Shown here: one piece after another, positions 59,753-64,000 of the stretch | Layout of the letters: each line of letters begins with the position of its first letter | How positions within the stretch are numbered: the stretch's first letter is position 1 | NCBI RefSeq assembly: GCF_019754295.1 | Contig: NZ_VIRV01000001.1 | Location: 434,001-498,000 of the forward strand | From: Sellimonas caecigallum | GTDB taxonomy: Bacteria > Bacillota > Clostridia > Lachnospirales > Lachnospiraceae | Length of the DNA: 64,000 nt | Direction: 5' to 3' | Translations under genes and position numbers: made by a program | The notes under the pieces: model-generated | What the model was told of the DNA's origin: nothing | Database searches by the model: none | Seen by the model: only the letters and a program-made list of their open reading frames with translations

Positions 59753-60970
59753 CTAGACATGTGTAAGATTTTCTGATGACAGACGAAAGGAAGCACTTAC
59801 AATTGCACCTTCTTGCCCGATACGGTTTGCAAAACTTATTTCCCCTCCGTGCTTTTTGCATAAAGCAGATGCGATATGAAGACCAATCCCGAAATGTTCC
59901 CTGTTTTCCCCTTCACTGAAATAAGCTTTCCCTGCATTTTGAAGAGCTGCATCGGAAAATCCCGGACCGTCATCCGCCACATAAAGGTAAAACATCGTTC
60001 CATCACACTCTGTCTCAATTTCCACCTCCTGCCTGGCATAACGGATCGCATTGGAGAGAAGGTTGTCCAGCACTTCCAAAATAATATTTTCATCTGCAAG
60101 CATTGTATTTTCACACCCTCTGACAGAGTATGAAAGATGGATTTCTTTTGCCTCGTTGAGGGCATTTGCCATCCCTCGGATCTTTTTATCCAGATATGCA
60201 CAGTCTGTCTTCTCCGGATGAAACGGGATATCATCGACACTCCTTGCATCCTTCATTGTCTGGCTGAACTTTTCCAGACGTTCCGCCTGTGCAGAAAGCA
60301 GCCGCAGCGTATCTTTTAACTTTTCCTGACTGATATTTCTTTGCGGAATATATTTGACAAGAAAGTCGGAATATCCACGGATGACCGTCAGCGGCGTGCG
60401 CAGATCATGTGCAAATGCCGCATTTAACTTTTTCTGTTCTTCCACAAGTCTCCACATTTCCTTTTGATTTTCTACCAGATGTCCTCTCATTTCTTCGAAA
60501 GCTTCACACAGCCTCCCCATTTCATCCCGGGAATTATATTCCATCTTGAATTCCAGATTCTTCTCTTTGATATTTCGCATGCCTTCTTCCAGTATATCAA
60601 ACGGCTTTTTCAGCCGTCTCCGATAAAACAAAACTGCTGTGATGAACATGCTGACAACCGCATACACATATGGACACCAGTTCTGTACTGCCGTGAGGAT
60701 CATGACCGCCGCCTTCCTGCTTGTGGAAAGGGATAAGAAGTCTTGCGTATAGCCGAACACTCTTTCCCCATTTGCAGTGTAGACGACCTGGATCTCAGAA
60801 CTTTTTTCATACAGAATATCCTGCCATTTCCCGCATATCCCCACTGTGATGACCGTCAAAAGGAAACCAGCCAGGGCAAAGATACACAGATAGGCCGGCA
60901 GTGCTTTGCGAATCGGAAGGTTTCGGATTTTGTCCCGGATCTTCTCAATTTTCTCATCTATCCAATCCAT
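59753..60970 (-). CDS. Membrane sensor histidine kinase
   Basis: At 405 residues: membrane helices lie at about 25-48 and 88-113 with a short outer loop between them, then a HAMP segment (about 114-165). The phosphoacceptor motif AFAHDLRTPLTVIRGYSDF has His at about residue 188, and the ATPase domain has N-box LLSNAIRYA, G1 DDGPGFS and G2 FGIGLHIASALC. The compact sensor is typical of kinases that work with an ABC exporter as detector. It overlaps the response regulator gene by 13 bases. Confidence 0.93.
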   Translation of the reverse strand: MDWIDEKIEKIRDKIRNLPIRKALPAYLCIFALAGFLLTVITVGICGKWQDILYEKSSEIQVVYTANGERVFGYTQDFLSLSTSRKAAVMILTAVQNWCPYVYAVVSMFITAVLFYRRRLKKPFDILEEGMRNIKEKNLEFKMEYNSRDEMGRLCEAFEEMRGHLVENQKEMWRLVEEQKKLNAAFAHDLRTPLTVIRGYSDFLVKYIPQRNISQEKLKDTLRLLSAQAERLEKFSQTMKDARSVDDIPFHPEKTDCAYLDKKIRGMANALNEAKEIHLSYSVRGCENTMLADENIILEVLDNLLSNAIRYARQEVEIETECDGTMFYLYVADDGPGFSDAALQNAGKAYFSEGENREHFGIGLHIASALCKKHGGEISFANRIGQEGAIVSASFRLSSENLTHV

Positions 60971-61631
60971 TTATATCCCACTCCCCATACCGTCTCGATA
61001 AAATCCCTGTCTGCTTGTTTTGCGATCTTTGCGCGCATCCGACGAATATGTTCCATCACGATACTGCTGTCTCCTGCTCCTTCCAGTCCCCAGACATTCT
61101 CATAGATTTGCTCTTTGCTGAACACCTGTCTCGGGTGCATCGATAGAAACTCCATGATGTCAAACTCAGTTTTTGTCAGACGGATCTCTTTTTTATTATA
61201 AGAAATACTCCGCTCGTCATAGCGGATGCGCAGCCCCCCCGCTGTGGTACTCCTGCCCTGACAAAGCGTTTCTTTTTTCCCTTCGCAGGTGGGCTGCGAC
61301 CCTGGCACTTAGCTCTTCAATAGAAAATGGTTTTGTAATATAATCATCCCCTCCGGAAAGCAGTCCGTTGATCTTATCCTGTTCTTCTATTTTTGCCGTC
61401 AGAAATAAAATTGGACAGCTAACTTCTCCCCGGATTTTCCTGCACACGGACATCCCGTCTATATCCGGGAAATTGATGTCAAGAAGGATCAGATCCACCC
61501 CCCATCAACGCCTTTTCTATGGCCTCTTTTCCATTGGCCGCCGTCTCTGTCTCATATCCAAGAATCTCAAAATAATCTTTTAGAAGCATACGGATTCCTT
61601 CTTCGTCATCCGCAATCAAAATCTTTTCCAT
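60958..61631 (-). pseudogene. OmpR-family response regulator, out of frame at two poly-G tracts
   Basis: ATG 61629-61631 (GGGGAG upstream) starts MEKILIADDEEGIRMLLKDY. At a G6 tract (61498-61503) the frame runs into a stop. Removing one G continues as VDLILLDINFPDIDGMSVCR, which holds the phosphorylated Asp, up to HLRREKR. At a G7 tract (61234-61240) a second +1 must be corrected to reach the winged-helix domain (LRIRYDERSISYNKKEIRL to VWGVGYKWIG). With both repairs the protein is about 223 residues and complete. The gene is either switched off by tract-length variation, a pseudogene, or affected by sequencing errors in homopolymers. Confidence 0.85.
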
Positions 61632-61710
61632 GGTATCACTCTCCCCTCTTGGTCTTTTTGTTCTTTAGTATATCAGGACTTTTCCTATTTTTTCCCTATT
61701 TTTTCTCACA

Positions 61711-61739
61711 TTGACACAATATGTTACCCTGCCTATAAT
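61711..61739 (+). promoter_or_regulatory. Consensus sigma-A promoter of the EFR1 ferredoxin gene
   Basis: Perfect TTGACA (61711-61716) and TATAAT (61734-61739) with a 17-base spacer, about 31 bases before the start codon. Strong expression is expected. Confidence 0.9.
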
Positions 61740-61770
61740 AAATGTAAATTAAAAAGCAGGAGGAATACTT

Positions 61771-62538
61771 ATGAGTATCGTACAAATTGTTTTTAGCCCT
61801 ACCGGCGGAACACAGCGGGTCACAGATATCATTACCGGAGAATGGAATATGCCGGTACAAAGACTGGATCTGACAGATGAGAAAATCAGTCCCGATTTCC
61901 CAACTTTTGGGAAGGAGGATGTTGCTGTCCTTTCTGTTCCTTCTTTTGGCGGACGTGTTCCTGCCCTTGCTTCCCAGAGAATTGCAAAGATTGACGGAAA
62001 TCAGGCAAAATGTATCCTCATATGTGTCTACGGAAATCGGGCCTATGAGGATACATTGACAGAATTAAACGATATTGCAGAGAAAAACGGTTTTCATGTC
62101 ATCGCCGCAATCGCTGCCGTTGCTGAACACTCCATTATGCATCAGTATGCCGCCGGCAGACCGGACGGGGAGGATGAAGAGGAACTGCGGCATTTTGCCC
62201 GAAGAATTCTGGAAAAAATCCAGACGGATTCTCCTTTGGCATCTCCTCCACAGATTCCTGGAAACCATCCTTACAAAGAATACAAAGTGTCAAACTTGAT
62301 CCCGGAAGCAGATGAAAGCTGCAATCTTTGCGGCCATTGTGCAAACATATGCCCAGCTCACGCAATCAGCCAAGATCAGCCAAATCTAACAGACAGCAGC
62401 GCCTGCATCTCCTGCATGCGCTGTGTGGCAAAATGCCCGCAGTCCGCTCGAAAAGTAGACCACAACATGGTTTTTGCACTGTCTGAGAAGGTCAAAGAAA
62501 CTTGCACTGTAAGAAAGCGGAACGAATTGTATCTATAA
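61771..62538 (+). CDS. EFR1-family protein (flavodoxin-like domain plus two 4Fe-4S clusters)
   Basis: The 255-residue protein has an N-terminal flavodoxin-like domain with the FMN phosphate loop FSPTGGTQRV (about residues 8-17) and a C-terminal bacterial ferredoxin domain with CNLCGHCANICP (about residue 189) and CISCMRCVAKCP (about residue 211). Such proteins shuttle low-potential electrons in anaerobes; the partner is unknown. AGGAGG precedes the ATG. It is a single-gene unit with a perfect promoter, next to the two-component system on the opposite strand. Confidence 0.93.
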   Translation: MSIVQIVFSPTGGTQRVTDIITGEWNMPVQRLDLTDEKISPDFPTFGKEDVAVLSVPSFGGRVPALASQRIAKIDGNQAKCILICVYGNRAYEDTLTELNDIAEKNGFHVIAAIAAVAEHSIMHQYAAGRPDGEDEEELRHFARRILEKIQTDSPLASPPQIPGNHPYKEYKVSNLIPEADESCNLCGHCANICPAHAISQDQPNLTDSSACISCMRCVAKCPQSARKVDHNMVFALSEKVKETCTVRKRNELYL

Positions 62539-62568
62539 GATTTTCCAACTTCCTTTCACTCTTTTCAC

Positions 62569-62596
62569 TTGTACATCTCTCAAAAGATGCTATAAT
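62569..62596 (+). promoter_or_regulatory. Promoter of pepT
   Basis: TTGTAC (62569-62574) and TATAAT (62591-62596) with a 16-base spacer, about 40 bases before the start codon. Confidence 0.8.
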
Positions 62597-62636
62597 GGTA
62601 TGTAGCAAAATAAACAATTAAAGGAGAGGTATTCCA

Positions 62637-63851
62637 ATGAAAGCTTATGAAAGATTGCTGAAATATGCGGTGGTAAGAACACCAAGCGATGAGACAAGCG
62701 AAACAGTCCCATCTTCCAAATGTCAGTTTGACCTTGCTGAAATCCTTGTACAGGAATTAAAAGATCTTGGGGTAGAGGCTCATATGGATGAAAAGAGTTT
62801 TGTTTACGGGAAAATCCCTGCAACTCCAGGTCTCGAAAACAAGCCGAAAATCGGTTTTATCGCCCACATGGACACTGTTTCGGATTACTGCGACCATGAT
62901 ATCGTTCCCGTGCTGCATCCGGACTACGATGGACAGGATGTGGTGCTTGGTACAAGCGGAAGAACACTTTCCGTACAGGCTTTCCCACATCTTACGAACC
63001 TGAAAGGCCGTACTTTGATCACGACAGACGGCACAACCGTCCTCGGAGCGGATGACAAGGCCGGCATTGCGGAAATCATGACAATGATCGAACGTATCAA
63101 CGAAGAACAGATTCCACATGGCCCAATCCGCGTTGCCTTCACACCGGACGAAGAAGTAGGAACAGGCGCTTCCCACTTCAATGTCGAAGAGTTTGACGCT
63201 GACTTTGGTTACACTTTAGACGGCGATGGCGAAGGAGAGATCCAGTACGAAAACTTCAATGCCTGCAAAGCAGATTTTGAAATTACTGGTTTTGCAGTAC
63301 ACCCAGGATCCAGTAAAGATACAATGATCAACGCAAGCCTTGTGGCATGCGAGATCAACAGTATGCTCCCGGGATGCGAAACACCTCGCGGAACTGAAAA
63401 CTATGAAGGATTTTATCATCTGATGAGTATGAAAGGCGATGTAGCTCATGCAGAGCTTCATTATTTTGTCCGCGATCACGACAGCAATCTTTTTGAAGCG
63501 CGCCAGAAAACTCTCCGCCTGATCGAAAAAGATCTCAATGAAAAATGGGGAGAAGGAACAGTCAAACTGACGATCACACAGCAGTACCGCAACATGTCTG
63601 AGATTGTCGCAGGCTGCATGCACTTGATCGAAAATGCCAAGAAAGCCTGTGAAATCGCCAACGTACCTGCTCAGATCCTTCCAATCCGCGGCGGTACAGA
63701 CGGATGCCAGCTCAGCTTCCGCGGACTTCCTTGTCCAAACCTGGGAACCGGCGGACATGCATACCATGGTCCATACGAACACATCACAGTAGAAGGTATG
63801 GATCACGCAACTGATATTGTTGTCGAAATCGTAAAATTATACGCTGAATAA
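62637..63851 (+). CDS. pepT: Peptidase T (tripeptide aminopeptidase)
   Basis: At 404 residues this has standard PepT length. The zinc and catalytic motifs of the M20 family are present: GFIAHMDTVSD (His, Asp), GADDKAGIAEI (Asp), TPDEEVGTGA (catalytic Glu-Glu), TLDGDGEG (Asp) and GTGGHAYHGPYEH (His). It removes the N-terminal residue from tripeptides in the cytoplasm. AAGGAG lies before the ATG. It complements the Pro-specific peptidase near the left end of the window for use of imported peptides. Confidence 0.96.
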   Translation: MKAYERLLKYAVVRTPSDETSETVPSSKCQFDLAEILVQELKDLGVEAHMDEKSFVYGKIPATPGLENKPKIGFIAHMDTVSDYCDHDIVPVLHPDYDGQDVVLGTSGRTLSVQAFPHLTNLKGRTLITTDGTTVLGADDKAGIAEIMTMIERINEEQIPHGPIRVAFTPDEEVGTGASHFNVEEFDADFGYTLDGDGEGEIQYENFNACKADFEITGFAVHPGSSKDTMINASLVACEINSMLPGCETPRGTENYEGFYHLMSMKGDVAHAELHYFVRDHDSNLFEARQKTLRLIEKDLNEKWGEGTVKLTITQQYRNMSEIVAGCMHLIENAKKACEIANVPAQILPIRGGTDGCQLSFRGLPCPNLGTGGHAYHGPYEHITVEGMDHATDIVVEIVKLYAE

Positions 63852-63861
63852 ATGTCAGATA

Positions 63862-63910
63862 AAAAGCCTCCGGCAGTGAAGCATTCATTTGCTCCCCGCC
63901 AGAGGCTTTA
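63862..63910. terminator. Terminator of pepT and of the convergent YitT gene
   Basis: AAAAGCCTC at 63862 pairs with GAGGCTTT near 63910, and the arms between them pair with a few mismatches around the loop. It is flanked by A and T residues on both sides. Confidence 0.75.
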
Positions 63911-63929
63911 AATCTTTTCATTATTTTCT

Positions 63930-64000
63930 TTAATGTGACTTAAATCCTTCTCCAAGTACTTCATTGGATTCGACGATGATAATAAAAGCCTTTGGATCGA
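63930..64000 (-). CDS. YitT-family membrane protein (C-terminal 23 residues only)
   Basis: Reading minus from the window edge gives DPKAFIIIVESNEVLGEGFK ending at a TAA at 63930-63932. This is the characteristic end of the DUF2179 domain of YitT-family proteins. The rest of the gene lies beyond the window. Confidence 0.8.
   Translation of the reverse strand, partial: DPKAFIIIVESNEVLGEGFKSH

Overview
The window reads as chromosomal DNA of an anaerobic, low-to-moderate-GC Firmicute, most likely a gut Lachnospiraceae. The basis is a single-subunit pyruvate:ferredoxin oxidoreductase, the Clostridia-type priA-def-fmt-rsmB-rlmN-stp-prkC-rsgA-rpe-thiN cluster, an EFR1-type ferredoxin protein, corrinoid methyltransferases with a RACo-type activator, a HrcA/CIRCE-controlled clpB, strong AGGAGG ribosome binding sites and consensus sigma-A promoters. 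No rRNA, tRNA, intact insertion sequence, CRISPR array or replication origin was seen.

Layout. (1) 1-14,088, nearly all minus strand: a possible hydroxyproline/proline-peptide utilisation region. It holds a GH127 beta-L-arabinofuranosidase-like enzyme, an operon of a Pro-specific M24 peptidase plus a five-gene oligopeptide ABC importer, an XRE-cupin regulator on the plus strand, and an operon of a proline racemase/4-hydroxyproline epimerase with a multi-subunit flavin/iron-sulfur dehydrogenase that runs off the left edge. (2) 14,257-33,316, minus: housekeeping genes (nifJ, lgt, ychF, then the thiN to murE cluster). (3) 33,410-39,358: an arginase-family gene on plus, then a cell-wall trio (second MurE-like ligase, aspartate/glutamate racemase, ATP-grasp D-aspartate-ligase-like protein) and a Y-family polymerase. 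(4) 39,438-42,171: an AT-rich accessory patch with a MerR/GNAT pair, a small membrane protein and several gene fragments, ending in what looks like a scar of an integrative conjugative element. (5) 42,172-50,590, minus: a sugar-type ABC importer downstream of a corrinoid methyltransferase operon (three URO-D-fold proteins, a corrinoid protein, a RACo-type activator with an apparent frameshift). (6) 50,700-56,876: clpB with CIRCE, hemB, a Crp/Fnr regulator, a PEBP-family protein, a decayed DUF1275 gene and a DUF3784-like protein. (7) 56,953-61,631, minus: an ABC exporter with its own two-component system; the response regulator is broken at two poly-G tracts. (8) 61,711-64,000: EFR1 ferredoxin protein, pepT and the tail of a YitT-family gene.

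How the genes may work together. In region 1 the importer and peptidase could feed proline- or hydroxyproline-containing peptides to the epimerase/dehydrogenase. The arabinofuranosidase suggests plant hydroxyproline-rich glycoproteins as a possible source. Region 3 suggests a second peptidoglycan-precursor branch or D-aspartate cross-bridge. Region 5 is a methyl-group acquisition system of unknown substrate. These pathway links are inferences from family membership and gene order; the gene boundaries and motifs are read directly from the sequence.
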